Source: Miltoncostaea sp050249835
GTDB lineage: Bacteria > Actinomycetota > Thermoleophilia > Miltoncostaeales > Miltoncostaeaceae
Direction of reading: 5' to 3'
DNA length: 64,000 bases
NCBI GenBank assembly: GCA_050249835.1
Contig: JBFWPT010000001.1
Coordinates: forward strand, 189,915-253,914
Of this stretch, positions 50,026 to 57,524 are shown one piece after another. The notes below the pieces were generated by a model, which worked only from the letters and a program-made list of their open reading frames with translations, searched no databases and had not been told where the DNA came from. The first letter of the stretch is position 1. Each line of letters starts with the position of its first letter. The position numbers and the translations under genes are program-made.

Positions 50026-51221
50026 GCCCGGCGTCGTCGGCCCGGACGCCGAGGAAGGTCGGCCTGCCCCAGGGCATCGAGGTCCGCCACCAGACCGAGT
50101 GCGGCGCGCACGGCGGTGAGCGCTGCTCGTGCCGGCCCACGTATCGCGGTCGCGTCTGGAGCCCGCGAGAGGGGCGTGAGATCCGGCGCTCGTTCCGGAG
50201 CCTGGCCGCCGCGCGCTCCTGGCGGGCCGAGGCCCAGACAGCGGTTCGCCGCGGCACCCTGCGGGCCGCGCCCGCGCCGAGCCTGCGCGAGGCGGCGGAC
50301 GCGCTCATCGAGGGCATGGCCAACGGCTCGGTGCGCAACCGATCCGGCGACCCCTACAAGCCGAGCGTCGTGCGCGGCTACCGCGGGGCCCTTGATCGGT
50401 ACGTGCTCCGGGACCTCGGAGCCATGCGCCTCGACGTAATCCGCCGGGCCGACGTTCAGGCTCTCTGTGAGCGCCTGATCGCCGCCGGGGCGTCGCCCTC
50501 GACGGTGAGGAACGCGATCATGCCCGTGCGCGTGATCTACCGACGGGCCCTACGCGCCGGCGAGGTGAGCGCGACACCCCTCGAGCACCTGGAGCTTCCC
50601 GCCGTACGCGGCACCCGCGAGCGGATCGCCGCGCCCACGGAGGCGGCGGCGCTGCTGGAAGCGGTACCGGTTCGCGACCGGGCGATCTGGGCGACGGCTC
50701 TCTACGCCGGGCTGCGCCTCGGCGAGCTGAAGGCCTTGCGGGTCGCGGACATCGACCTCGAGGGCGGGCGGATCGCCGTCGAGCGCTCGTGGGACGTCAA
50801 GGAGGGCGTGATCGAGACCAAGAGCCGGAGCGGCCGCCGGCGCGTGCCGATCGCCGAGGAGCTGCGCGCGCACCTGGCCGAGCACCTGCTGCGCACGGGG
50901 CGTCGCGAGGGCCTGGTCTTCGGGCGCACGGAGGAGCGGCCGTTCGCCCACGTGACCCTGCGGGACCGGGCCCATCGGGCGTGGGAGGTCGCGGGACTGG
51001 AGCCGATCGGCTTTCACGAGTGCCGCCACACGTTCGCGTCGATGTGCATCGCGGCGGGCGTGAACGCGCGGGCGCTGATGGCCTACCTGGGGCACTCGTC
51101 GATCCAGATGACCTTCGACCGCTACGGGCACCTGATGCCCGGCAACGAGTCGGAGGCGGCGCGGCTCCTCGACGACTACCTGCGCCGCTCACGCCTCGGG
51201 CGACCCGTGGAGGGGTCGTGA
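50022..51221 (+). CDS. int: Tyrosine-type site-specific integrase
   Basis: This 399-residue integrase has an N-terminal arm-binding part, an SAM-like core-binding domain (about 95-185) and a catalytic domain with Arg in AGLRLGELKALRV, HECRHTFAS (H-x-x-R), and LGHSSIQMTFDRYGH with the second His and nucleophile Tyr. An unusual Cys-containing N-terminus (ECGAHGGERCSCRP) may bind metal. It integrates the element, probably at the tRNA-Ser(CGA) 156 bp downstream. It is the last gene of the IclR-hydrolase-Xis-Int operon. Confidence 0.94.
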   Translation: MSPASSARTPRKVGLPQGIEVRHQTECGAHGGERCSCRPTYRGRVWSPREGREIRRSFRSLAAARSWRAEAQTAVRRGTLRAAPAPSLREAADALIEGMANGSVRNRSGDPYKPSVVRGYRGALDRYVLRDLGAMRLDVIRRADVQALCERLIAAGASPSTVRNAIMPVRVIYRRALRAGEVSATPLEHLELPAVRGTRERIAAPTEAAALLEAVPVRDRAIWATALYAGLRLGELKALRVADIDLEGGRIAVERSWDVKEGVIETKSRSGRRRVPIAEELRAHLAEHLLRTGRREGLVFGRTEERPFAHVTLRDRAHRAWEVAGLEPIGFHECRHTFASMCIAAGVNARALMAYLGHSSIQMTFDRYGHLMPGNESEAARLLDDYLRRSRLGRPVEGS

Positions 51222-51245
51222 TGGGCGGGCACGGGCGAGGCGCCG

Positions 51246-51271
51246 TGGGCGAATGGGCGAGAAATGGGCGA
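51246..51271. repeat. Three direct TGGGCGA repeats, candidate arm-type sites
   Basis: TGGGCGA occurs at 51246-51252, 51254-51260 and 51265-51271, between the integrase stop and the tRNA. Short direct repeats next to the core site are the usual arm-type binding sites of tyrosine integrases. Confidence 0.4.
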
Positions 51272-51332
51272 GTCTCACACCCACGCGAGCGGTTCCAGGC
51301 GATCCAGGGCGGAACAGGAGAGCCCGATCGCC

Positions 51333-51371
51333 CTGGTCGAGATGCCTTACCACGACTGGCATCTCGACCAG
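51333..51371. repeat. 14-bp perfect inverted repeat between int and tRNA-Ser
   Basis: CTGGTCGAGATGCC (51333-51346) and its exact complement (51358-51371) enclose an 11-nt spacer and end 6 bp from the tRNA 3' end. It could terminate both the integrase and tRNA transcripts, or be part of the attachment-site structure. Confidence 0.6.
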
Positions 51372-51376
51372 ATCAG

Positions 51377-51464
51377 CGGAGAGGGGGGGATTTGAACCCC
51401 CGTCGGACCGAAGGCCCGAAACGGTTTTCGAGACCGCCGCATTCGACCGCTCTGCCACCTCTCC
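51377..51464 (-). tRNA. tRNA-Ser(CGA), probable integration target
   Basis: An 88-nt class II tRNA has a GGAGAGG/CCTCTCC acceptor stem, anticodon loop CTCGAAA with anticodon CGA, a long variable arm and T-arm GGGGGTTCAAATCCCCC. No CCA is encoded. Its 3' end faces the integrase gene, as expected if the element recombined into the 3' part of the gene and restored it. Confidence 0.95.
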
Positions 51465-51544
51465 GCGGCGGAGGCTAGCAAGCGGCGCCGGGGCGATCCG
51501 GCCGCCCGCGGGCCGCGACGGCCTACGCTACGATCGCCGACCGG

Positions 51545-51633
51545 GGAGAGGTGTCCGAGCGGTCGAAGGAGCGCGACTGGAAATCGCGTAGACGGGATCT
51601 CTCGTCTCGAGGGTTCAAATCCCTCCCTCTCCG
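51545..51633 (+). tRNA. tRNA-Ser(GGA)
   Basis: An 89-nt class II tRNA has a GGAGAGG/CCTCTCC acceptor, anticodon stem CGCGA/TCGCG with loop CTGGAAA (anticodon GGA), a long variable arm and T-arm GAGGGTTCAAATCCCTC. It is divergent from tRNA-Ser(CGA) with 80 bp between them. Confidence 0.95.
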
Positions 51634-51650
51634 TCACCGGCCTCGAGGGC

Positions 51651-51681
51651 CCCGGCGGCCGGTGTGGCACCGGCCGCCGGG
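51651..51681. terminator. Bidirectional hairpin after tRNA-Ser(GGA)
   Basis: A 14-bp perfect G/C stem with a 3-nt loop (CCCGGCGGCCGGTG-TGG-complement) separates the tRNA from the convergent secreted-protein gene ending at 51692. Confidence 0.7.
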
Positions 51682-51691
51682 CCCCGGGTCG

Positions 51692-52498
51692 CTACGGGAC
51701 CAGCTTGATCCTCTTGATCGCGGGCTTGGTCGGCTTCGCGTTCGGGTTCGGGCGGGCGCCCTTCGAGTAGCCCAGCGCGAAGTTGAGGCTCGTCTTCAAC
51801 GAGATCGTCTTCGCGTTCCGCGGAACCGGGATGCAGGTGCGGCGGGAGCCCGGCTTGCTGAAGACCACGAGCTTCTGCCCGAAGATGCGCTTGCTCCTCT
51901 TACCGCTGAAGATCGTCGCCAGGATGCGGGCCGGCTCGGTAGCGGACACCTTCACGAGCACGCACCGCGATGTCGCCAGCGAGCCGAGGGAGATGATCCC
52001 CGGGGCGACCGCCGAGGTCGGGCCCGCGGAGGCGAGCTGCGGGGCCGGGATCACGAGGCGCAGGTTCGCGCCGACCGGGCTCGACACGGTGAGCGGGTCG
52101 CAGCCCTTGAAGGTCCAGTTGCTCGGCGTGCCCGGGGTGCCGTCCGGGTTGGTGACCGTGGTCGCGAGGGTCAGCAGGTCCGGGGCGATGGTCTGGCTGT
52201 ACTTGCCCTTCGTGCCCGTGCTGAGCGTGTAGGTGCCCGTCGCGGTGGCGCCGGCGATCGTCACGCGCGACGTCTGGTTGTTCGAGGTGAGCCCGATCGC
52301 GACGCGACCGGTCTGGGTGTAGGTGACCGTCGAGCCGTCGCCCCGCTGCCAGATGCCGGCGAAGTCGCCGCCGACACATGCCGCGCGGGCGCCGGGAGCG
52401 GTCGGCGTCGCCGGAGCCTGTCCGGCCGCGGTGCCCCCCGCGACCAGGCCCGCCGCGACCACGGCGCCGGTCGCCGCCGTCATGAGGATTCTGCGCAC
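51692..52498 (-). CDS. Secreted protein of unknown function
   Basis: This 268-residue protein has a signal peptide (ILMTAATGAVVAAGLVAGGTAAG, about residues 4-26). A domain resembling a small beta sandwich follows (FAGIWQRGDGSTVTYTQTGRVAIGLTSNNQT). It is Thr/Ser/Pro-rich and has a basic C-terminus rich in Lys/Pro. GTG 52498 has GGAG at good spacing. No family is recognised, though the DFAGIWxRxDG opening recalls lipocalin-like or extracellular avidin-like folds. It converges on the tRNA-Ser/terminator. Confidence 0.7.
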   Translation of the reverse strand: MRRILMTAATGAVVAAGLVAGGTAAGQAPATPTAPGARAACVGGDFAGIWQRGDGSTVTYTQTGRVAIGLTSNNQTSRVTIAGATATGTYTLSTGTKGKYSQTIAPDLLTLATTVTNPDGTPGTPSNWTFKGCDPLTVSSPVGANLRLVIPAPQLASAGPTSAVAPGIISLGSLATSRCVLVKVSATEPARILATIFSGKRSKRIFGQKLVVFSKPGSRRTCIPVPRNAKTISLKTSLNFALGYSKGARPNPNAKPTKPAIKRIKLVP

Positions 52499-52707
52499 GC
52501 GTGTCTCCTTCTCGGGAACGCCCGTGCGGTCCCGGCGGGATCCGCGCGCACGCGGCCCCACCGGAGGGCCGTCCGGACGGCTGTCGGATCCTGCCGTGGC
52601 CCCCACCCCTGAGGCCGCGCGCAAGAATCAGGCCAGGGGTCCCCCCACGCAACCGCCATCCGGCCAGTCCTGCCGCCCCGTGGGGCGGTGGTATCCTGCC
52701 GCCTCCC

Positions 52708-52779
52708 GGGCAGTTAGCTCAGCGGGAGAGCACTCGCCTCACACGCGAGGGGTCACTGGTTCGATCCCAGTACTGCCCA
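52708..52779 (+). tRNA. tRNA-Val(CAC)
   Basis: A 72-nt tRNA has an acceptor GGGCAGT/ACTGCCC, D-arm GCTC...GAGC, anticodon stem CTCGC/GCGAG with loop CTCACAC (anticodon CAC) and T-arm ACTGG-TTCGATC-CCAGT. No CCA is encoded. Confidence 0.95.
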
Positions 52780-52784
52780 CTCAC

Positions 52785-52809
52785 GAGGGCCCCGCCCAGC
52801 GGGGCCCTC
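52785..52809 (+). terminator. Terminator of tRNA-Val
   Basis: An 11-bp perfect stem (GAGGGCCCCGC and its complement) with a 3-nt loop starts 5 bp after the tRNA. It also lies just beyond the stop of the convergent secreted-protein gene. Confidence 0.75.
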
Positions 52810-52828
52810 GGCCGTTCCGGGGCGGCTC

Positions 52829-53575
52829 CTACCGCGTGGAGCCCACCAGGCGCAGCGTGATCCGCGTCGTGACGGTCATCGACCCGATCGCCGTGCTCCC
52901 CAGGGCGACGGGGGTCGTGGTGGTGCCCTTCAGGACCACCTTGGTGCGCGTGCCGGCGAACTGGCGCCGCAGCGAGTTGCGGTTGACCCGGAACGCCACC
53001 TCGTGCTCGAGGCCCGCCGGCTGGGCCGGGCGGACGGGGATGATGTCGCGGCGCGGGTTGCACTGGCGCGCGTCGAAGAAGCCGATCTCGGCGCTCAGCC
53101 GCTCCAGCGCGTTGGGGCCCTCGACCGTCGGGTAGACGTACTTCGGGTTCCCGTTCCGCGCGGTGCGCGCCAGGAAGACCCGCATCTCGCGGTCGTCGCG
53201 CTCGGTGACGGCCGGGCCGCGGAAGGCGCAGGTGACGCCGTTGTACGTCACCGACCCGGACTGGGTGGCCGTCTGCGCGTAGACGTCGTAGAGCTGGCCG
53301 CTGGCGGCCGCGTTGCGGCCGATGAAGGGGTCGGTGTTGCCGCCGCGCGCCGGGAAGTCCACCCGGAAGCGGTAGCGCCCCACGGGCGCCGCGAACCGGT
53401 AGGTGGCCCGCGACTGGTAGGTGACGGTGGGCGTCGCGGCCGAGACCGACGAGGTCTGCCGGATCTCGGTGACCGAATAGGTCGACGAGGCGGCCTGCGC
53501 CGTGGTGGCGAGTGCTCCCGCGGCGACGGCGGCGGCGGCCACGACGGCCGCGCGGACGACGGGGCGTCTGCTCAT
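52829..53575 (-). CDS. Secreted protein of unknown function
   Basis: This 248-residue protein has a signal peptide (VVRAAVVAAAAVAAGALATTAQA, cleavage after about residue 28). A beta-rich domain with two cysteines (VTCAFRG and ARQCNPRR) likely forms a disulfide. Recurrent strands include YSVTEIRQTSSVSA, TYRFAAPVGRYRFRVDFP and GSMTVTTRITLRLV. No family is recognised. ATG 53575. It converges on tRNA-Val and lies downstream of the small acidic-helix gene on the same strand. Confidence 0.7.
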   Translation of the reverse strand: MSRRPVVRAAVVAAAAVAAGALATTAQAASSTYSVTEIRQTSSVSAATPTVTYQSRATYRFAAPVGRYRFRVDFPARGGNTDPFIGRNAAASGQLYDVYAQTATQSGSVTYNGVTCAFRGPAVTERDDREMRVFLARTARNGNPKYVYPTVEGPNALERLSAEIGFFDARQCNPRRDIIPVRPAQPAGLEHEVAFRVNRNSLRRQFAGTRTKVVLKGTTTTPVALGSTAIGSMTVTTRITLRLVGSTR

Positions 53576-53690
53576 GATGCCTCTCCAGGTCCGGGTTCCG
53601 CCGGAACCTAGGGCGCGGTGCCGCGGACGGCGCCACCCGATGGTGCAGTTCCGGCGACCCGATCGCCCAGTGGGCGGCGGCTGCCGCCGC

Positions 53691-53933
53691 TCAGAGCGGA
53701 GGCAGGTCGTCCTCGCGGCCGGCGAGGCACTCCCGCTCCTCGGCGACGGACTCGCGCGTGGCGAGGGCCCGCAGCCGCGTCGCCATGAGCCCGTAGTCCT
53801 TCTCGGCGTCCAGCGCCCGCAGCGCCTGCTCGCGCGCGCGGACCGCCAGGGCGTCCATCCTCGACGCCGCCTCCAGCAGCAGCACGACGTTCGTCGCCGG
53901 GCCGGGGTCTCCCTCGTGATCGCATCCGTGCAT
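53691..53933 (-). CDS. Small helical protein with predicted ECF-type promoter
   Basis: This 80-residue protein has an all-helical middle (TNVVLLLEAASRMDALAVRAREQALRALDAEKDYGLMATRLRAL) and an acidic end (EDDLPPL). No recognised domain; an anti-sigma or regulatory role is only a guess. ATG 53933 follows the candidate promoter at 53,976-54,004 by about 43 bp. The same frame extends 129 bases further but with poor codon logic, so I used the inner start. Confidence 0.55.
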   Translation of the reverse strand: MHGCDHEGDPGPATNVVLLLEAASRMDALAVRAREQALRALDAEKDYGLMATRLRALATRESVAEERECLAGREDDLPPL

Positions 53934-53975
53934 CCGCGTCCTCCGATCCGTGGTTCGAGCGGGTCTGACCGGGGG

Positions 53976-54004
53976 GACGCAGAGACGCGGCGGTTCGTGG
54001 GATC
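53976..54004 (-). promoter_or_regulatory. ECF-type promoter motif, leftward copy
   Basis: On the minus strand GATCCCACGAA is followed by GCGTC so that GATC and CGTC are 25 bases apart, identical to the two plus-strand copies. It overlaps the left arm of an 15-bp-arm palindrome (53996-54010/54015-54029) formed by the two divergent copies. It lies 43 bp before the small helical-protein gene. Confidence 0.62.
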
Positions 54005-54020
54005 CATCTCGCCGGAGATG

Positions 54021-54049
54021 GATCCCACGGACGGGGCCCCGGTCGCGTC
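54021..54049 (+). promoter_or_regulatory. ECF-type promoter motif, rightward copy
   Basis: GATCCCACGGA (54021-54031) with GCGTC at the same 25-base spacing (CGTC 54046-54049). It points toward the sigma-factor gene, 180 bp before the chosen start, suggesting autoregulation with a long leader or an earlier start. Confidence 0.62.
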
Positions 54050-54228
54050 TCCATGGATGCACCCGGAGAGCGGCCCGCGGGGAGGGCGTCTCCGGGACCG
54101 GAGCAGTTCCGCCGGGCAGGCGTGAGCGCTCCGCCGGCGGGAGGGGCCCCCGGGCACGGGGCCCCTCCCGTCACAGCCCCCGTAAAGGATTTCCGGGCGG
54201 ACGCCGACCCGTAATCCTGTCCGGCTGC

Positions 54229-55728
54229 GTGTCCCCCGTGCCGGCACCGACGCAACCGAGAGGCGCCCCGTTGCGGCCATCCGCAGCACGTCCCCGCGAG
54301 AGCACGACGAGCGACCTGGACCTCGCCGGCCGCGTCGCCGAGGGCGACGAACGGGCATTCGAGGAGCTCGACCGCCGCCACCGCCCGGCGGTCGAGCGGC
54401 AGTGCCTCCGCCTGCTGAGCAACCGCCACGACGCGGAGGAGGCGGCGCAGACGGCGATGATCAACGCCTTCACCGCGCTGCGCGACGGGAAGAGGCCCCG
54501 CGCCTTCACGGCCTGGATCCTCACGATCGCCCGCAACGCCGCGTTCGACCTCATGCGGCGCCGCACCCCGGACGACCCCATCCCGGACTCCCTGCCGTCG
54601 CCGGTCGCCCGGCCCGAGGACCACCTCATCGTGCTCGAGGAGGTCCGGGCCCTCTGCGCCGACCTCGACGAGCTGCCGGACGGCCAGCGCGAGGCCATGG
54701 TGCTGCGCGCGTTCGCCGACCTGCCCCACCGCGAGGTGGCCCTGCGCCTCGGGTGCACCGAGGTCGAGGCGCGGACCTTCTGCAAGGAGGCGCGCCGGAC
54801 CCTCGACGAGTTCGACGCCGGCCGGCGGATGGAGTGCGCGGCGGTGCGCGAGCGGGTGGCCGGCGAGGACCGGCGGGCCCTGCGCGCGCGGCGGGTGCGG
54901 GCCCACCTGCGGGCCTGCGACCCCTGCCGTGACCTGGCGGAGGCCACCTGCGGCACGCGCGGGTGGTCGCGTGTCCGCGGCCTGCTGCCGCTGCCGCTGC
55001 TCGCGTACATGCGCCGGCTGGTGGCCGGCGTGGGCGCGACCGTCGTGGCGAAGACGGGCGGCGGGATGCTCGCCGTCGTCACCAGCACGGCCACCATCGC
55101 CATCCTGGGCGGCGCGGCCGTGGACTCCGCCTCGCACCGGCACCCCGTCCCCGGCCCGGAGGCGTCGGCCCGCCAGGCCTCCGCTCCGGCAGCGGAGCCC
55201 GCCGCGCCGGAGCCCGCGGTCGGCGAGGAGTCGGCGCCCACCCCGTCCCGGGCCGCGCGGGCGGTCGGGGCCGTCCGTCCGGCGGCCGGCCGGGGCCCGG
55301 CGGAGCCCGCGCCCGCCGGGGGCGGTGCCACCCCGGGCGCGCCGGCCGCCTCTCCGGGCCCGGCCCCGGACCCGGCCCCTGCGCCCGCGGGGGGCGGACC
55401 GGCACCCGCGCCGGATCCCGTCCCCCGGCCGGGCGCCGGCGGGGACGGCGGCGGCGCGCCCGCGCCGGGCGCGCCGGCCGCCCCGGCTCCCGGCGCGGCG
55501 GCCGTGACCGTCTCCGTCCCGCCCGTCACGCTGCCGTCGGTCACCGTCACGCCGCCCGTGCCGCTCCCGCCCGCCGCCGTCCCGCCCGTCGCGGTGTCGA
55601 CCCCCGGGATCACGCTTCCGGGCCTCGTCAGCGTGCCGCCCGTGACGGTCACGACGCCGGGGATCTCGGTCGGCCCGGGAGGGGGGAGCGCCATCACGGT
55701 CGCGCTGCCGCCGCTGCTCGGCCGCTGA
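54229..55728 (+). CDS. ECF sigma factor with HC2-like finger, membrane segment and low-complexity tail
   Basis: This 499-residue protein has sigma region 2 at about residues 43-112 (AFEELDRRHRPAVERQCLRLL, AEEAAQTAMINAFTAL, TAWILTIARNAAFDLMRR) and region 4 at about 148-195 (LPDGQREAMVLRAFADLPHREVALRLGC). An unusual extension follows: HLRACDPC (zf-HC2-like, about 226-233), a hydrophobic segment (about 278-298) and a 200-residue Pro/Ala/Gly then Val/Thr/Pro tail. The tail would lie outside the membrane. GTG 54229 or 54238 may be the start. Sigma and its sensor/anchor seem fused in one chain. Confidence 0.8.
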   Translation: MSPVPAPTQPRGAPLRPSAARPRESTTSDLDLAGRVAEGDERAFEELDRRHRPAVERQCLRLLSNRHDAEEAAQTAMINAFTALRDGKRPRAFTAWILTIARNAAFDLMRRRTPDDPIPDSLPSPVARPEDHLIVLEEVRALCADLDELPDGQREAMVLRAFADLPHREVALRLGCTEVEARTFCKEARRTLDEFDAGRRMECAAVRERVAGEDRRALRARRVRAHLRACDPCRDLAEATCGTRGWSRVRGLLPLPLLAYMRRLVAGVGATVVAKTGGGMLAVVTSTATIAILGGAAVDSASHRHPVPGPEASARQASAPAAEPAAPEPAVGEESAPTPSRAARAVGAVRPAAGRGPAEPAPAGGGATPGAPAASPGPAPDPAPAPAGGGPAPAPDPVPRPGAGGDGGGAPAPGAPAAPAPGAAAVTVSVPPVTLPSVTVTPPVPLPPAAVPPVAVSTPGITLPGLVSVPPVTVTTPGISVGPGGGSAITVALPPLLGR

Positions 55729-55732
55729 GGTC

Positions 55733-55761
55733 GATCCCACGGATGCGGCCGGGCCCGCGTC
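55733..55761 (+). promoter_or_regulatory. ECF-type promoter motif, third copy
   Basis: GATCCCACGGA (55733-55743) and CGTC (55758-55761) at the same 25-base spacing lie 61 bp before the collagen-like secreted-protein ATG. It starts 5 bp after the sigma-factor stop. Confidence 0.65.
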
Positions 55762-55821
55762 CCCCTCCGTACACGGCGTCCCGCGTGCCACCGGGACGCA
55801 CTCCACGGAAGGAGACCCGGC

Positions 55822-56703
55822 ATGAGACGTGCTGCACTGCTCCCCAGACTGGTCGCGGTGCTCGCCATCGTGGCGATCGGCGTCGCGGCGCCCCTGGCCG
55901 CTGCGAAGACCTCGCCCGCGAAGGCGAACCTGATGAAGGCGGTGACGGCGGCGGATTCCCAGGCCGCCAAGCTCGTGAAGCGGTCGGGATCGTGCGCGGC
56001 CGCATCCGGCCAGCGCGCCATCACCATGCGGGTACGGGCGGCCCAGACCCGCGGCCTCGCGAAGGCGACCCCCTCCTCGCTGCGCCTGCGCCAGTTCCGC
56101 ATCAGCGTCCACACGCGCCGCCTCGCCGTCGCGCTCACGAGGTGCACCGGCGCGGCGCCGGGGCCCGCCACCGCCGTCCCGGGCAGGCCCGGCGCGCCCG
56201 GCCCCCGGGGTCCGGTCGGCCTCCCGGGCACCCCGGGCCCGGCCGGGTCGGACGGTTCCTCGTCGCAGCGGGCCGGGCTCAACCTGACCCTGCTCGGCAG
56301 CGAGCTCGACCTGTCGGGGCTGCTGGGCGGCTCGGCGCTGCCGCCCGTCATCTCGCTGGTGGACCTGTCGGAGCTCACGTCCTCGGGCCTCTGCTCCGTG
56401 CGCGGGACGACCTGCGTCGGCGTCGACGTCAGCGCTCTCCGGGCGGCCATCACGGGCGCGACCGGCGACCTGCTCGCCGACCTGCCGCTGCTCGGCGGGC
56501 TGGTGAACCCGCTCCTGGACACCGTGACGGACACGCTCGCGGCGGGGAACCTGAACGCCCTGCTCGACGTGCGGCGGACCGGCGACGGCACCATCGTCGT
56601 GACGGCCCGGCCGGACAGCGCCCTGGCGCTGGTGTCCTCGCTGCTCGGCTCCACCGGTGCCCTGCCGCCCGTGGCGATCGGGGAGATCCAGGTGCGCGTG
56701 TGA
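55822..56703 (+). CDS. Secreted protein with short collagen-like repeat
   Basis: This 293-residue protein has a signal peptide (LPRLVAVLAIVAIGVAAPLAAA). A helical domain of about 85 residues has two Cys. A Gly-X-Y run (GRPGAPGPRGPVGLPGTPGP, about 113-135) follows, then a Leu/Gly-rich C-terminal domain with two Cys (GLCSVRGTTC) and repeats of the LLGGL type. Strong AAGGAG before ATG 55822. It is preceded by the third ECF-type motif, so it is probably a direct target of the sigma factor. Function is unknown. Confidence 0.75.
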   Translation: MRRAALLPRLVAVLAIVAIGVAAPLAAAKTSPAKANLMKAVTAADSQAAKLVKRSGSCAAASGQRAITMRVRAAQTRGLAKATPSSLRLRQFRISVHTRRLAVALTRCTGAAPGPATAVPGRPGAPGPRGPVGLPGTPGPAGSDGSSSQRAGLNLTLLGSELDLSGLLGGSALPPVISLVDLSELTSSGLCSVRGTTCVGVDVSALRAAITGATGDLLADLPLLGGLVNPLLDTVTDTLAAGNLNALLDVRRTGDGTIVVTARPDSALALVSSLLGSTGALPPVAIGEIQVRV

Positions 56704-56710
56704 TGTGACG

Positions 56711-56777
56711 GCGCCGCGGCTGCGGCCGCGGCGCACCACCGTCCGGGGCCGGGTCTCCTCCATGCGCGGCCCCGGAC
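56711..56777. terminator. Two strong hairpins between convergent genes
   Basis: GCGCCGCGGC (56711-56720) pairs with 56725-56734. GTCCGGGGCCG (56741-56751) pairs with 56767-56777. Both stems are perfect. They separate the collagen-like gene from the XRE-cupin gene and should act in both directions. Confidence 0.7.
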
Positions 56778-56811
56778 CGGGGTCCGCCCGATCGGCCCCG
56801 CCGATCGCTTC

Positions 56812-57393
56812 CTACTCGTAGTCGAGGATCGCGATCAGCCGGGCGGGGCCGCCGATGGCCTCGTAGTGGTGCGGCCGGTCGGCCGGGAAGCGGATGCGGT
56901 CGCCGGTGCCGAGGGTCGCCGTCGCGCCGTCGGGGCCGACCTCCGCGCGCCCCTCGACGACGACGACGTGCTCGATGATCCCGGGCGTGTGCGCGCTGGA
57001 CGTGAGGCGGGCGCCCTCGTCCAGGTCGACGGTGTAGACCTCGATCTTCGCGCGGCCCTCGAAGCTCTCGAGATGCCGCAGATCAACGCCTTCGATGCCG
57101 GTCTCGGGGGTCGCGCCCCGCCCCGGCCCGGCCACGACCGGCGCGTCCCGGAAGGCGAGCACCTCCACCTCCGGCCGCCCGTTCTCCTCGAAGAGCGAGG
57201 CGAAGGACACCCCGAGCACGCGGGCCAGGCTCCAGAGGGTGTCGATCGAGGGGTTCCCCTGGCCGCGCTCCAGCTTCGACAGCGTGGACTTCGACAACCC
57301 CGCGCGGTCGGCGACGGTCGAGATGGACAGGTTCTGCTGCTCCCTGAGCCGGCGCAGGTTGCGCGCGATCGGACCGACCACCTCTTGCACCAC
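56812..57393 (-). CDS. XRE-cupin regulator
   Basis: This 193-residue protein has an N-terminal XRE HTH (about 8-65, NLRRLREQQNLSISTVADRAGLSKSTLSKLERGQGNPSIDTLW) and a C-terminal cupin (about 110-185, with HTPGIIEHVVVVEGRAEVGPD and RIRFPADRPHHYEA). Such proteins sense small carboxylates, amino acids or sugars through the cupin. It is divergent from a ribose-type ABC transporter operon, and a perfect palindrome lies between them. GTG start at 57393 after a G-rich site; GTG 57390 also fits. Confidence 0.88.
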   Translation of the reverse strand: MVQEVVGPIARNLRRLREQQNLSISTVADRAGLSKSTLSKLERGQGNPSIDTLWSLARVLGVSFASLFEENGRPEVEVLAFRDAPVVAGPGRGATPETGIEGVDLRHLESFEGRAKIEVYTVDLDEGARLTSSAHTPGIIEHVVVVEGRAEVGPDGATATLGTGDRIRFPADRPHHYEAIGGPARLIAILDYE

Positions 57394-57425
57394 GCGGAAC
57401 CCCCGGGGTAACGTAGCGAACGATT

Positions 57426-57443
57426 CGTTGCTTCTAAGCAACG
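57426..57443. promoter_or_regulatory. Operator between XRE-cupin gene and ABC operon
   Basis: CGTTGCTT-CT-AAGCAACG is a perfect 8-bp-arm palindrome 33 bp from the regulator start and about 80 bp before the permease. XRE-cupin regulators typically bind such sites in divergent regions. Confidence 0.65.
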
Positions 57444-57524
57444 CCGAGCATCTGTCGAGTCTATGCCCCAGGGCGGCGCCGCGGCAGGTGGATCGCATCC
57501 GGACCCTTCCTCCCGGGGACACAC

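Larger units (their letters stand above)
1..51376. mobile_element. Integrative and conjugative element, left end not in window
   Basis: A relaxase, coupling protein, VirB4-like ATPase, other type IV secretion components, ParB, SSB, excisionase-like and integrase genes lie together. The region ends at a tRNA-Ser whose 3' end faces the integrase. This is the usual layout of an actinobacterial ICE. Two cargo blocks interrupt the transfer genes: metal/redox stress genes at 10.6-21.7 kb and a catabolic operon at 30.5-43.5 kb. I found no second copy of the tRNA 3' end to the left, so the left boundary is presumably before base 1. Whether the first 4 kb belong to the element is inferred only from continuity. 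Confidence 0.72.

Noticed and set aside
1..51221. Left attachment site as a second copy of the tRNA-Ser(CGA) 3' end
   Set aside because: No matching direct repeat was found inside the window, so the left end is not assigned.
53608..56763. A very long minus-strand reading frame (about 1,050 codons) over the sigma and collagen-like genes
   Set aside because: It is antisense to clear genes with recognised domains and is Arg/Gly/Pro-rich low complexity, the expected shadow in high-GC DNA.
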